The notes under the pieces: generated by a model
Told to the model about the DNA's origin: nothing
The model's database searches: none
The model's input: the letters and a program-made list of their open reading frames with translations, nothing else
Program-made: the position numbers and the translations under genes
Shown here: positions 16,626-25,695 of the stretch, piece after piece
Position numbering within the stretch: the first letter of the stretch is position 1
Layout: each line of letters starts with the position of its first letter
Assembly: GCA_963789215.1 (NCBI GenBank)
Contig: CAWBJY010000011.1
Span: 434,001-498,000 of the forward strand
DNA from: Phormidesmis sp963789215
Lineage (GTDB): Bacteria; Cyanobacteriota; Cyanobacteriia; Phormidesmidales; Phormidesmidaceae
DNA: 64,000 bases
Direction: 5' to 3'

Positions 16626-18449
16626 ATGCAAAGTATCGACTGGGTAATTGTAATCAGCTATCTAGTGCTCACGATGATTTTAGGCGTTTATTTAGCGCGT
16701 AGGGCCTCGGGAGGGATGGTGGATTTCTTTGTGTCGGGGCGATCGCTTCCCTGGTGGCTAGCGGGCACGAGTATGGCCGCAACGACGTTCTCAATCGACA
16801 CGCCGCTGTACATTGCTGGCGTGGTAGGCAATCGTGGCATTGCGGGTAACTGGGAATGGTGGAGCTTTGGCGTGGCCCACGTCGTGATGATTTATGTGTT
16901 TGCTCGCATGTGGCGGCGATCGGAGATTGTGACCGACGCCGAGCTGACTGAGATGCGATATGGCGGGAATACCGCAGCCGTTCTGCGCGGGGTAAAGGCG
17001 TTTTTGTTTGCGGTGCCGATTAACTGTATTGGCATTGGCTATTCCATGCTGGCCATGACGAAAGTGGTGGATGCTTTACAGCTTTGGCAGAGCGTAGGAA
17101 TTGAGCCGAACGAGAGCAATAAGCTGTTCAGCGTGATTGGCATTAGCGCATTGGTGCTGATGTATGCCGGTTTTTCTGGGCTGTGGGGCGTGGTGGCGAC
17201 CGACTTTTTTCAGTTTTTTTTAGCGCTGTTTGGGGCGGTGGTCGTGGCAGTCGTGGCGGTGAATTCGCCTGAGATTGGCGGAATGCGATCGCTCGTCGAT
17301 CAGTTCATAGCCGCGACGAATCCCGAGATGATGAGTTTTATTCCGCTTAAGGTCGCAAACGGTGGCATTGAGTGGAGTGCGCTAGCCGGTATTCCGTCGA
17401 GTACTTTCCTTGCTTATGTCTTTTTGCAGTGGTGGTCATTCCGGCGGAGTGACGGCGGCGGCGAGTTTGTACAACGGTTGGCAGCTTCTAAAACTGAAGC
17501 GGAAGCGGAAAAAGCAGCCTGGTTTTTCAATATTCTCCATTACGTTATCCGCACCTGGCCCTGGATTATCGTGGCTCTAGCGGCGGTTGTTATCTATCCA
17601 AACTTGGAAGATCGCGAGCTGGGCTATCCTATGCTGATGCTCGACTATTTGCCGCCAGCTATGCTGGGACTAGTGGTGGCTTCTTTGATCGCTGCTTTTA
17701 TGAGTACGGTTTCTACGCTGATTAACTGGGGCGCGTCGTATCTAACCAATGACCTCTACGGTCGATTTATTAGCCCTGGTGCGTCGCAATCGGAGCTGGT
17801 GTTTGCCGGTAGAATGGCCTCTGTTTTGGTGACGTTTTTGGGGGCAATCGCCGCTTTTATCGCGACCGACGTTGCGACCGTGTTCCGCTTAGTGATTGCG
17901 ATTGGTACAGGCCCTGGCTTAGTTCTTATTTTGCGCTGGTTCTGGTGGCGCATTAACGCCGCTGCTGAGCTAGCGGCCATGGTCGGCGGCTTCGTCGTTG
18001 GTTTTTTCACCAGTGTGCCTATCGGCCAAGCCTTCTTCGCGAATGTTGCGCCCTGGATAGACATCGACAGCTTTGGCATTCGCCTGCTGGTAACCTCTGT
18101 TATTACGACTGTCATCTGGGTGACGACGCTCCTGCTGACGCCCCCCGAAAGCGCCGAAACGCTTGACAGCTTCTATACCAAAGTGCGACCTGGTGGCCCT
18201 GGCTGGAATACCCAAAGGCAGCGCACCGGCATTCCTCCTTTGCAAAACCTGAATCTCGACATTCAGCGAGTGCTCGCGGCAATCCTGTTGCTCTTTGGAT
18301 CGATGCTCGCTGTAGGCGGCTTCCTCTTGCTGCAGTCGCTAACCGGTTGGATCTCGCTAGTCGTTGCTGTTATCGGCGGCTTCTGGCTCAGGCAGCTCAG
18401 CAAACGCCCCAACTTCCCGATGGGTCGTCCGGGTACGGAAGATGGTTAG
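16626..18449 (+). CDS. Sodium/solute symporter family protein
   Basis: 607 residues from ATG 16626, preceded by an AGGCAGG-type Shine-Dalgarno (an open frame back to 16599 adds nine unlikely residues). About 13 to 14 membrane segments. SSS-family features are present: an N-terminal helix (VIVISYLVLTMILGVYLARR), DFFVSGRSLPWWLAGTSMAA, FSIDTPLYIAGVVGN and the MLDYLPPAMLGLVVASL region. The family couples Na+ entry to uptake of sugars, amino acids, carboxylates or proline; the substrate cannot be told. It is convergent with radA and shares a terminator whose stem contains its stop codon. Confidence 0.88.
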   Translation: MQSIDWVIVISYLVLTMILGVYLARRASGGMVDFFVSGRSLPWWLAGTSMAATTFSIDTPLYIAGVVGNRGIAGNWEWWSFGVAHVVMIYVFARMWRRSEIVTDAELTEMRYGGNTAAVLRGVKAFLFAVPINCIGIGYSMLAMTKVVDALQLWQSVGIEPNESNKLFSVIGISALVLMYAGFSGLWGVVATDFFQFFLALFGAVVVAVVAVNSPEIGGMRSLVDQFIAATNPEMMSFIPLKVANGGIEWSALAGIPSSTFLAYVFLQWWSFRRSDGGGEFVQRLAASKTEAEAEKAAWFFNILHYVIRTWPWIIVALAAVVIYPNLEDRELGYPMLMLDYLPPAMLGLVVASLIAAFMSTVSTLINWGASYLTNDLYGRFISPGASQSELVFAGRMASVLVTFLGAIAAFIATDVATVFRLVIAIGTGPGLVLILRWFWWRINAAAELAAMVGGFVVGFFTSVPIGQAFFANVAPWIDIDSFGIRLLVTSVITTVIWVTTLLLTPPESAETLDSFYTKVRPGGPGWNTQRQRTGIPPLQNLNLDIQRVLAAILLLFGSMLAVGGFLLLQSLTGWISLVVAVIGGFWLRQLSKRPNFPMGRPGTEDG

Positions 18450-18462
18450 AAGAACCATCTTC
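18438..18462. terminator. Perfect hairpin between two convergent genes
   Basis: GAAGATGGTT (18438-18447), loop AGAAG, AACCATCTTC (18453-18462): 10 bp, perfect. The symporter stop TAG starts at the last stem base and occupies the loop side. It probably ends transcription from both strands; radA stops 15 bp further on. Confidence 0.65.
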
Positions 18463-18476
18463 ACGCTCATCCTTCT

Positions 18477-19946
18477 CTAAAAGTCCTCATCGTCTTCTCG
18501 GATGACTTCCTCATGCTGAGTGGAGTTTGCTAAGGCTGTCGCGATCGCATCCACCACGCGCCCAGCTTCTATTACCTCCATCCCCAAGTCAGTCCGCTTC
18601 TGCCCTTTTGGCACCAAAGCCCGCTTAAAGCCTAGCTTCGCCGCTTCCTTTAGCCGCAGCTCCATCTGCGAAACCGGGCGAATTTGTCCGCCTAATCCGA
18701 CTTCGCCAATGAGGACAAGCTCAGGATCGATAATGCGATCGCGAAAACTAGCCGCCACCGCCACCGCAATCCCTAAATCTGCCGCAGGCTCTCCTACATT
18801 TAATCCACCCGAAGAAGCCACATAAGCATCTAGTTTAGACAGAGGAATGCCGACTCTCTTTTCTAAAACTGCCAGAATCTGCAACAACCTGTTGTGTTCT
18901 ACCCCAGTGGTCGAGCGGCGCGGCGAGCTGTAGCTAGTCGGACTCACCAAAGACTGCAGTTCCACCACTAGCGGGCGCGTTCCCTCGCAGGCCACGATGG
19001 TGGCAACGCCTGGCACATTCTCTTCTTGCGAACTCATAAACAGCTCAGACGGGTTCAACACTTCTTCTAAGCCTTTGTCTACCATCTCAAAGACGCCGAG
19101 TTCGTGGGTGGCACCAAAGCGATTTTTTACCGAGCGCAGCAGGCGGTGGCTAGCAAAGCGATCGCCCTCAAAATACAGTACCGTATCGACCAAATGCTCT
19201 AAAACTTTCGGCCCGGCGATCGCCCCTTCTTTCGTTACATGCCCCACAATGAACAGCGAAATGTTCTCTTTTTTGGCGAGCTGCATCAGCGCCGAAGTGC
19301 ATTCTCTTACTTGAGCAACCGACCCTGGCGCAGAGGTTAGCGCTGAATAGAACAACGCCTGAATACTGTCGATAACAGCCACTTGAGGCCGCAGCGATTC
19401 GAGTTCTTCTAGAATTACTTCTAGATTAGTTTCTGGGAGCAAATAGAGGTTTTCTGTAATGCTCTTTTTGTTGTTGTCGTTATTGGCAATGTCTAATCGG
19501 AGCGATCGCAGCTTTACCTGCTGACCCGACTCCTCCGCGCACACGTACAAAATAGGCGTCTTACTCGCAAGCTGATTAGCCGTTTGCAAAAGCAGCGTCG
19601 ATTTACCAATGCCCGGATCGCCCCCTAGTAAAACGAGAGAACCCGGTACAATGCCGCCGCCGAGCACCCGGTCTAGCTCCTGATAACCAGACGGAATGCG
19701 CGCTTGAGGATGGTCTTGAATCTGGTTGAAGGTAAGCGATAGACGCGGCTGAGCAGGCGTTTTGCTCTTACGACTGCTAGAAGCTGTGCGCGACTTCATA
19801 CTAGGGCGCGTCGTGCTGCTTTCCTTGGGTTCTACCTTCTGCTCTACTAACGTATTCCAACTGCCGCAGGTGGGGCATTTGCCAAAGTGCTGCCGAGCTT
19901 CAGCGCCGCAGGCATTGCAAACATAAATAGATCGAACTTTAGCCAT
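18477..19946 (-). CDS. radA: DNA repair protein RadA (Sms)
   Basis: 489 residues with all RadA hallmarks: an N-terminal zinc finger CNACG...CPTCG (Cys10, 13, 24, 27), a RecA-like ATPase with Walker A GGDPGIGKSTLLLQ near residue 110, the KNRFG motif (SVKNRFGATHELG) that distinguishes RadA from RecA, and a C-terminal Lon-like domain (YVASSGGLNVGEPAADLG). RadA is a ring helicase that helps branch migration and recombination intermediates. A ~45-residue Ser/Lys/Thr-rich linker follows the zinc finger. Confidence 0.96.
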   Translation of the reverse strand: MAKVRSIYVCNACGAEARQHFGKCPTCGSWNTLVEQKVEPKESSTTRPSMKSRTASSSRKSKTPAQPRLSLTFNQIQDHPQARIPSGYQELDRVLGGGIVPGSLVLLGGDPGIGKSTLLLQTANQLASKTPILYVCAEESGQQVKLRSLRLDIANNDNNKKSITENLYLLPETNLEVILEELESLRPQVAVIDSIQALFYSALTSAPGSVAQVRECTSALMQLAKKENISLFIVGHVTKEGAIAGPKVLEHLVDTVLYFEGDRFASHRLLRSVKNRFGATHELGVFEMVDKGLEEVLNPSELFMSSQEENVPGVATIVACEGTRPLVVELQSLVSPTSYSSPRRSTTGVEHNRLLQILAVLEKRVGIPLSKLDAYVASSGGLNVGEPAADLGIAVAVAASFRDRIIDPELVLIGEVGLGGQIRPVSQMELRLKEAAKLGFKRALVPKGQKRTDLGMEVIEAGRVVDAIATALANSTQHEEVIREDDEDF

Positions 19947-20460
19947 GGACGCTCACGAATGCCTCTGTAAATAGTATAAACGTACTTAATGCCCTTCTAA
20001 GACTTCTAAGATTAAGGACTGTTTTAAGGGCAGCACCAGTGGACACTTGGCGAGCACTGGGCGGGCGCTTGGTTAGAATCGCTCAGTCTTTACTACACAT
20101 TTCTTCGCAAAACGCACTGTTCTACGTCCTTGGGGCGAAGGGCAAACAGCCTTAGAAAATGAGCGTAAGCAAAGACTTTCCTTAATCAAAAGTCTATAGC
20201 TGGTACGTGCTGTAGCGATTCTTATCAGTTCTTCTTGCCTCGCTACAAACCTTAAGAAACATTGAAAGCCCTTTTTCTGTTTGGCTTTCAGAGCGTTTTA
20301 CAACATACAATTGACCTGTGAGATAGTATTTTCTGCCGTAAGTGAGTTGCTAAACGTAAATACAGCGGGAGTAACTTCACAAACCTGCTTTATCTTTGGC
20401 AAAGCGCTCAGGCGCAAACGGGACACTATCAAACACGACTTTATAGGAGTTGAGAGAGCT
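19947..20460. other. Divergent leader region radA / rpaB
   Basis: 514 bp without a convincing gene. An inverted repeat GAAAGCC/GGCTTTC lies at 20264-20289, and AGGAG sits 12-16 nt before the rpaB TTG. I looked for an HLR1 pair (two TTACA-type direct repeats), the known RpaB target, and found only isolated half sites. A long 5' leader for rpaB is likely. Confidence 0.55.
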
Positions 20461-21189
20461 TTGGACAGCGTTAAAGAAAAAATCTTGGTTGTTGATGATG
20501 AAGCGAGTATTCGTCGCATTCTAGAGACACGGCTTTCTATGATTGGCTACGACGTGGTGACCGCCGCTGACGGTGAAGAAGCGCTAGATACCTTCCGCAA
20601 CACTGTCCCCGACCTGGTCGTGCTCGATGTGATGATGCCCAAGCTCGACGGCTACGGTGTCTGCCAGGAGCTGCGCAAAGAATCTGATATTCCGATTATT
20701 ATGCTGACCGCGCTGGGCGACGTTGCCGATCGCATCACAGGTCTAGAGCTAGGCGCAGACGACTATGTTGTAAAGCCTTTTTCGCCCAAGGAATTAGAGG
20801 CCCGAATTCGTTCGGTGCTGCGTCGGGTAGAAAAAACAGGCGCGTCGGGCATTCCTAGCTCTGGCGTAATCACCATCAACAACATCCGCATCGATACTAA
20901 TAAGCGCCAGGTATACAAAGGCGACGAGCGTATCCGCCTTACCGGGATGGAGTTTAGCCTGCTAGAGCTGCTGGTGAGCCGGTCGGGTGAACCGTTTTCT
21001 CGCTCTGAAATTTTGCAAGAAGTCTGGGGCTACACGCCCGAGCGCCATGTGGATACCCGCGTGGTGGATGTCCATATTTCGCGGCTAAGAGCCAAGCTAG
21101 AAGACGATCCTAGCAATCCTGAGCTAATTTTGACGGCTAGAGGCACGGGCTACTTGTTTCAGCGGATTGTAGAGCCAGGCGAAGAGTAG
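20461..21189 (+). CDS. rpaB: OmpR-type response regulator RpaB (Ycf27)
   Basis: 242 residues from TTG 20461. The frame is open to 20281, but homology begins at KEKILVVDDEAS and TTG starts are usual in this family. Receiver domain with phospho-acceptor Asp56 (VLDVMMPKLDGYG), Lys in YVVKPFSPKE; winged-helix DNA-binding domain (RLTGMEFSLLELL, EVWGYTPERHVDTRVVDVHISRLR). RpaB works with histidine kinase Hik33/NblS and controls high-light and photosystem genes in cyanobacteria. It is essential in species tested. Confidence 0.96.
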   Translation: MDSVKEKILVVDDEASIRRILETRLSMIGYDVVTAADGEEALDTFRNTVPDLVVLDVMMPKLDGYGVCQELRKESDIPIIMLTALGDVADRITGLELGADDYVVKPFSPKELEARIRSVLRRVEKTGASGIPSSGVITINNIRIDTNKRQVYKGDERIRLTGMEFSLLELLVSRSGEPFSRSEILQEVWGYTPERHVDTRVVDVHISRLRAKLEDDPSNPELILTARGTGYLFQRIVEPGEE

Positions 21190-21215
21190 ATTCGCTATAA
21201 AAGCCAGTCCAAAAA

Positions 21216-21237
21216 CTGCTCCTATCAAGCGGAGCAG
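21216..21237 (+). terminator. Short stem-loop after rpaB
   Basis: CTGCTCC (21216-21222), 8-nt loop, GGAGCAG (21231-21237): a perfect 7-bp stem 26 nt past the rpaB stop. No strong T-run follows, so termination is only a guess; it could be a leader hairpin of plsX. Confidence 0.35.
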
Positions 21238-21295
21238 ATGAGTAGTCTGATAGAATTCTTAAAGTTTCTATTAGCCCGCACGGGACGTAACTTTA

Positions 21296-22327
21296 ATGAG
21301 TTCAACGCAGGTACGCATCGCAGTAGACGCAATGGGTGGTGACTACGCCCCTACTGAAGTAGTCGCTGGCGCTATTAGAGCGAAAGCTGAGTTGGGCATT
21401 GAGGTGCTGCTAGTCGGCGATCCTGAGCAGATTAAGGCTTCGACTCAGCCGGAGCTGCTGCGCGGTATTGAGATCGTGCCCGCAGAAGGCACCGTCGAAA
21501 TGGATGAGGAGCCGCTAAAGGCGCTAAGACGCAAGCCCCAGGCTTCTATTAATGTGGCGATGGAACTGGTAAAGAAGGGGCGAGCCGATGGGGTAATGTC
21601 GGCAGGCCACTCGGGTGCGGCTATGGCGGCGGCGCTGCTGCGACTAGGCCGAATTAAAGGAATTGACCGGCCCGCTATTGGCGCGGTGTTTCCCACGGTG
21701 GTGGCGAATAAGCCGGTGCTGATTTTGGACGTGGGCGCAAACGTGGACTGTCGGCCTAAGTACCTAGAGCAGTTTGCTGCGATGGGCAGCTTGTACTCGC
21801 AGCACGTGCTGGGTAACGATCGTCCTAGAGTGGGCCTGCTCAATATTGGCGAAGAGAAGAGCAAGGGCAACGAAGTGGCTATCCAGGTGCACAAAACGCT
21901 GAGCGAGCAGTCTGCAATTAATTTTGTGGGCAACGCGGAAGGTAGAGATGTGCTTTCGGGCGATTTTGAGGTGATTGTGTGCGATGGGTTTACCGGCAAT
22001 ATTTTGCTGAAGTTTGCTGAGGCGGTGGGCGAATCGGTTTTGCAGATTTTGCGCGAGGAGCTGCCGCAGGGCATCGCAGGTAAAGTAGGCTGCACGCTGC
22101 TAAAAGGTAACTTGCAGCGAATTAAGGTGCGCATCGATCAGGCGGAGCGCGGGGGCGGACTGCTGCTAGGCGTGGCAGGTGTGGCCGTTATTAGCCACGG
22201 AAGTTCTGAAGCGCCTGCTGTTTTTAATGCGATTCGGTTGGCTAAAGACGCGGTGGATAACGAAGTGATAGACCGCATTAAAGGTCAGTATCAGAAGGTT
22301 GCTGCTACCGCCACTCGAGGCGAATAA
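21296..22327 (+). CDS. plsX: Phosphate acyltransferase PlsX
   Basis: 343 residues. Family signature RIAVDAMGGDYAPTEVVAGA at the N-terminus, then SAGHSGAAMAAALLRLGRI, DVGANVDCRP and GNAEGRDVLSGDFEVIVCDG. PlsX makes acyl-phosphate from acyl-ACP for phospholipid synthesis. It heads a tight run, plsX (5-nt gap) fabH (5-nt gap) fabD, so one operon is likely. Confidence 0.97.
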   Translation: MSSTQVRIAVDAMGGDYAPTEVVAGAIRAKAELGIEVLLVGDPEQIKASTQPELLRGIEIVPAEGTVEMDEEPLKALRRKPQASINVAMELVKKGRADGVMSAGHSGAAMAAALLRLGRIKGIDRPAIGAVFPTVVANKPVLILDVGANVDCRPKYLEQFAAMGSLYSQHVLGNDRPRVGLLNIGEEKSKGNEVAIQVHKTLSEQSAINFVGNAEGRDVLSGDFEVIVCDGFTGNILLKFAEAVGESVLQILREELPQGIAGKVGCTLLKGNLQRIKVRIDQAERGGGLLLGVAGVAVISHGSSEAPAVFNAIRLAKDAVDNEVIDRIKGQYQKVAATATRGE

Positions 22328-22332
22328 ACTAG

Positions 22333-23385
22333 GTGCAAGTAAAACAGATGGAGCAGACAGATAGCGCTAGTTCAGGCTCTAGATCTTTGGGTCAGCGGTA
22401 CGGTGTGGCTTTTGTGGGCAGCGGGTCGGCAAAGCTAGAGGCCGTGCTGACAAATGAACAGTTGGCTAAGGTGGTAGATACTTCGGACGAGTGGATTGCG
22501 ACGCGCACGGGCATTCGCCAGCGGCACATTGCCCGGCCCAGCGACTCGATTCGCTCTTTAGGTGGGGAGGCGGCAGCCAGTGCGATCGCCCAAGCAAGCC
22601 TCACGCCTACCGATGTAGATCTCATTATCCTAGCGACTTCAACGCCCGACGATCTGTTTGGCTCTGCCTGCCAAATTCAGCATGAAATTGGGGCAAGCCG
22701 GGCGATCGCCTTTGACATTACCGCTGCCTGCTCAGGCTTTGTTTTTGCATTGGTAACGGCTTCGCAGTTTATTCGCACGGGCGCTTATAAAACGGTGGTG
22801 GTGGTCGGAGCCGATTTGCTTTCTCGGATGACAGACTGGAGCGATCGCCGCACCTGCGTTCTTTTTGGTGATGGAGCGGGCGCAATTGTTCTGCAAAGAT
22901 CCGATGCTGCTGATAACTTGCTGAGCTTTGAAATGCACAGCGACGGCACCTTAAACGACTGCCTCAACGCCGCCTATCGTCATGAGTCTACGCCGCTAAC
23001 CGATGAAGTAACGGTGCAAAAAGGCAGCTTTAACCCGGTAACGATGAACGGGCGCGAGGTCTATCGCTTTGCGGTAAACCGGGTGCCAGAGGTTCTAGAG
23101 AAATCGCTGTTTCACGCTAATCTCAGCGTTGATGATGTGGACTGGCTGATCTTGCACCAGGCAAATCAGCGAATTTTAGACGCGGTGGCTAAGCGACTGA
23201 AGATTTCGAGCGATCGCGTCGTTAGCAACATGGCTAAACATGGCAATACGGATGCGGCCTCTATTCCCATTGCGTTGGATGAGTGGGTAAGAGCCGGTAA
23301 AATTAAAACCGGCGATGTGCTGGCCCTCTCTGGATTTGGCGCGGGGCTATCGTGGGGCGCGGCAATTTTAAAGTGGGGAAGGTAG
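22333..23385 (+). CDS. fabH: 3-oxoacyl-ACP synthase III (FabH)
   Basis: 350 residues from GTG 22333; ATG 22348 is an equally possible start. Catalytic triad visible: Cys near 133 (DITAACSGFVFA), His in LILHQANQRIL and Asn in KHGNTDAASIP. FabH starts each fatty-acid chain by condensing acetyl-CoA with malonyl-ACP. The first ~20 residues (Ser/Gln-rich) are an extension beyond the usual start. Confidence 0.96.
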   Translation: MQVKQMEQTDSASSGSRSLGQRYGVAFVGSGSAKLEAVLTNEQLAKVVDTSDEWIATRTGIRQRHIARPSDSIRSLGGEAAASAIAQASLTPTDVDLIILATSTPDDLFGSACQIQHEIGASRAIAFDITAACSGFVFALVTASQFIRTGAYKTVVVVGADLLSRMTDWSDRRTCVLFGDGAGAIVLQRSDAADNLLSFEMHSDGTLNDCLNAAYRHESTPLTDEVTVQKGSFNPVTMNGREVYRFAVNRVPEVLEKSLFHANLSVDDVDWLILHQANQRILDAVAKRLKISSDRVVSNMAKHGNTDAASIPIALDEWVRAGKIKTGDVLALSGFGAGLSWGAAILKWGR

Positions 23386-23390
23386 ATTAA

Positions 23391-24266
23391 ATGGCAAAAA
23401 CTGCATGGGTCTTTCCAGGACAGGGATCGCAGTCTGTAGGGATGGGTCAAGATTTGGCTGAAGTTTGTGCCAAAGAGCTGGCCCAGGCGCAAGACATTTT
23501 GGGCTGGTCGGTTTTGGATATTTCTCAAGACGAGCAAAAGCTTAAAGACACGCGCTACACGCAGCCTTGTCTGTATGTGATTGAATGTGCGATCGCCGAT
23601 CTCCTTACGGAAAAAGGGTATCAGCCGAGCCTAGTGGCAGGCCATAGCCTGGGCGAGTACTCGGCGCTGTATACCGCTGGCGTATTCGACTTCATCTCAG
23701 GTCTGCGGTTGGTGAAGCGCCGTGCCGACTTGATGGCGCAGGCGTCGGCAGGGGCAATGGCGGCGATTATGGGCTTTAATCGCGAGGAGCTAGCGGCCAA
23801 AATTGCAGAAACAGATGGCGTTGTCCTCGCTAACGACAATAATCCTATGCAGGTCGTCATTTCGGGAACGCCAGAAGCGGTAGAAACGGTGATGAATAGC
23901 GTAAAGGCTAAGCGAGCTTTGAAGCTGAATGTAGGCGGTGCGTTTCACTCGCCGCTGATGGCCGACGCTGCCCAAGCGTTTGAGTCGGTTCTCGCTGAGG
24001 TGACTTTCGCCAACGCCCAGGTGCCGGTGATGTCTAACGTAGATCCTCGGCCAGAGACGGACGCTGACGCGCTTAAGTCCAGGCTCAGGGCGCAGATGAC
24101 GGGCGCTGTTCGGTGGCGAGAGATTTCTTTGAGTTTGCCGGATCACCAGATTGATACAGTGGTGGAGATAGGCCCCGGCAAAGTGCTAACCGGATTGATT
24201 AAGAAGACCTGCAAAGGGCTGACTTTGAATAACGTTGATGGTTTAGGGGCGATCGCCAGTTACTAA
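23391..24266 (+). CDS. fabD: Malonyl-CoA:ACP transacylase (FabD)
   Basis: 291 residues. N-terminal oxyanion segment FPGQGSQSVGMG, nucleophile Ser in GHSLGEYSALYTAG, Arg in LVKRRADLM and catalytic His in GGAFHSPLM. It supplies malonyl-ACP to FabH and the elongating synthases. It is the third gene of the plsX-fabH-fabD run. Confidence 0.96.
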   Translation: MAKTAWVFPGQGSQSVGMGQDLAEVCAKELAQAQDILGWSVLDISQDEQKLKDTRYTQPCLYVIECAIADLLTEKGYQPSLVAGHSLGEYSALYTAGVFDFISGLRLVKRRADLMAQASAGAMAAIMGFNREELAAKIAETDGVVLANDNNPMQVVISGTPEAVETVMNSVKAKRALKLNVGGAFHSPLMADAAQAFESVLAEVTFANAQVPVMSNVDPRPETDADALKSRLRAQMTGAVRWREISLSLPDHQIDTVVEIGPGKVLTGLIKKTCKGLTLNNVDGLGAIASY

Positions 24267-24609
24267 ATCTCGATGAGACTAGCTCGCTCTATGAAGAGTA
24301 CTCACAATAGCTGAAGTTGCTTAGCAGTCCTCGGTAGATACTCTTTTTTGCTAGCGAAGCTAACTTTTTTACTCCCCAGTATATCGGTAGTATAAAGAAG
24401 CTTCGTGTTAGAGAACACCACGCATACGTGATCTACTTCACGGTCACCGTCTGAGCAGACCGTTACTATTGGATTATTCGAACTCAATATATGAAAGCGA
24501 GAGCCTCGACCCTAACCGGTTGGGGCTTTCTTATTGGGCAGTAGGATAGGCCAGAAAAGCATTGAATCAAAAAATATGGGAAGATTCAGGCACTTGTGAA
24601 GTGCGTCCT
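24267..24609. other. Spacer between fabD and plsC
   Basis: 343 bp with no convincing protein gene. A 61-codon minus-strand frame (24302-24487) shows no recognisable domain or ribosome site. Near the end is a terminator-like stem (24501-24532), so fabD transcription or a short RNA may end there, and plsC probably has its own promoter or partial read-through. Confidence 0.5.
24501..24532 (+). terminator. Terminator-like hairpin before plsC
   Basis: AGCCTCGACCCTAACC pairs in part with GGTTGGGGCT, followed by TTCTT. It lies about 235 nt after the fabD stop and could also be the 3' end of a small RNA transcribed across the spacer. Confidence 0.5.
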
Positions 24610-25248
24610 ATGGCCTCGAATCGCGAACCGTTTATTAGCCTAGCTCTCTATCATCTATTTAAGTGGTCGATTGTTAGCCCAGTGCTGCACGGCTATTTGC
24701 GCGGTCGCATCTATGGGGCAAAAAAGGTGCCTGTGGACGGGCCGCTCATCGTAGTGGCGAATCATGCCAGCAATTTTGATCCGCCGCTGCTGTCTAACTG
24801 TATGCGGCGTCCGGTGTCGTTTATGGCGAAAGAGTCGCTGTTTGAGGTGCCCGTGTTGGCGCCAGCAATTCGAGCCTATGGGGCGTATCCGGTGAAGCGA
24901 GGATCGGCTGATCGCAGTGCGATTCGAGCGGCCCTAACGCAGTTAGAGAATGGCTGGGCGGTCGGCATTTTTTTGCAGGGGGTGCGGACACCGGACGGAC
25001 GGATTTCGTCTCCTAAGCTGGGGGCAGCGCTGATTGCGGCTAAGGCTCAAGCACCGCTGCTGCCTGTTAGCCTGTGGGGAACTGAGCGAATCTTAGCGAA
25101 GGGGGCGGCGTTTCCAAGGCCCGCACCTGTCACCATTCGAATTGGAGAGCCGATTCCACCGCCAGCGGATAAAGACAAGGAGGCGCTGAAGGCGGTGACG
25201 CAGCGCTGCGTGGATGAGATTCATGCGCTGCATGAGTTAGGACGCTAG
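24610..25248 (+). CDS. plsC: 1-acyl-sn-glycerol-3-phosphate acyltransferase (PlsC)
   Basis: 212 residues from ATG 24610 (an open frame to 24562 adds a non-homologous stretch). Acyltransferase motifs: NHASNFDPPL (the HX4D catalytic pair), YPVKRGSADRSAIRAAL, and motif III as FLQGVRTPDGR, where most relatives have EGTR. The acidic residue is Gln, as I believe is frequent in cyanobacterial PlsC. It makes phosphatidic acid from lyso-PA. Its stop codon is the first CTAG of an 11-bp tandem repeat. Confidence 0.9.
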   Translation: MASNREPFISLALYHLFKWSIVSPVLHGYLRGRIYGAKKVPVDGPLIVVANHASNFDPPLLSNCMRRPVSFMAKESLFEVPVLAPAIRAYGAYPVKRGSADRSAIRAALTQLENGWAVGIFLQGVRTPDGRISSPKLGAALIAAKAQAPLLPVSLWGTERILAKGAAFPRPAPVTIRIGEPIPPPADKDKEALKAVTQRCVDEIHALHELGR

Positions 25249-25312
25249 GGAGTCGCTAGGGAAGTGCTAGGGAAGTACTAGAGGCGCACTAGGAAAGCGC
25301 TAGATTGCTAGA
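25243..25312. repeat. 11-bp tandem repeat starting at the plsC stop codon
   Basis: CTAG occurs at 25245, 25256, 25267, 25278, 25289 and 25300, exactly 11 bp apart, with a seventh at 25308. Unit close to CGCTAGGGAAG. The first unit contains the plsC stop. Confidence 0.9.
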
Positions 25313-25396
25313 TACTGAAGGTTTCGCTGGCAAGGTAAAATGCTTGGTAACCCAACGGTTGATTGTGGTTGATTGACGAGTTTATTTAAGACGGGT

Positions 25397-25687
25397 ATGG
25401 CAGAGGATTTGCGCGCAGAGCTAGAAAAGATGGTTGGCCCTGTGCAGTGGGAGGTGCTAAAGCCCCACGCCGGGCGCGATGCGGTGGTGGTGGTGAATGC
25501 GCAGCTAGATTTGGTGGAGGTGGGAGAGGCGATCGCCTCTGATAGCACTCAGGTCGTTTCTCGCTGGATTAATGAGCAGCTGATTGTAAAACCCACTGCC
25601 GAACAGCTGATCGACTGGAATCGCGAAAATAAGCAGCTTTTGTCTCTAATTGTGCAGCCCTATGTCCTGGTGCAGGACAGTTTGTAA
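25397..25687 (+). CDS. DUF2288 family protein
   Basis: 96 residues from ATG 25397 (a TTG at 25373 is possible but leaves no ribosome site). DUF2288 pattern: DLRAELEKMVGPVQWEVLKP, LDLVEVGEAIASD, WINEQLIVKPTAEQLIDW. Function unknown; a small soluble protein found in cyanobacteria and proteobacteria. It ends 8 nt before the AI-2E-type permease and is likely co-transcribed with it. Confidence 0.8.
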   Translation: MAEDLRAELEKMVGPVQWEVLKPHAGRDAVVVVNAQLDLVEVGEAIASDSTQVVSRWINEQLIVKPTAEQLIDWNRENKQLLSLIVQPYVLVQDSL

Positions 25688-25695
25688 TCGTTCCT

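Noticed and set aside
20281..20460. 60-residue N-terminal extension of RpaB
   Set aside because: The extension is not RpaB-like; homology starts at the TTG at 20461, which has an AGGAG upstream.
24302..24487. 61-codon minus-strand gene between fabD and plsC
   Set aside because: No recognisable domain or ribosome site, and the length is expected by chance in a non-coding spacer.
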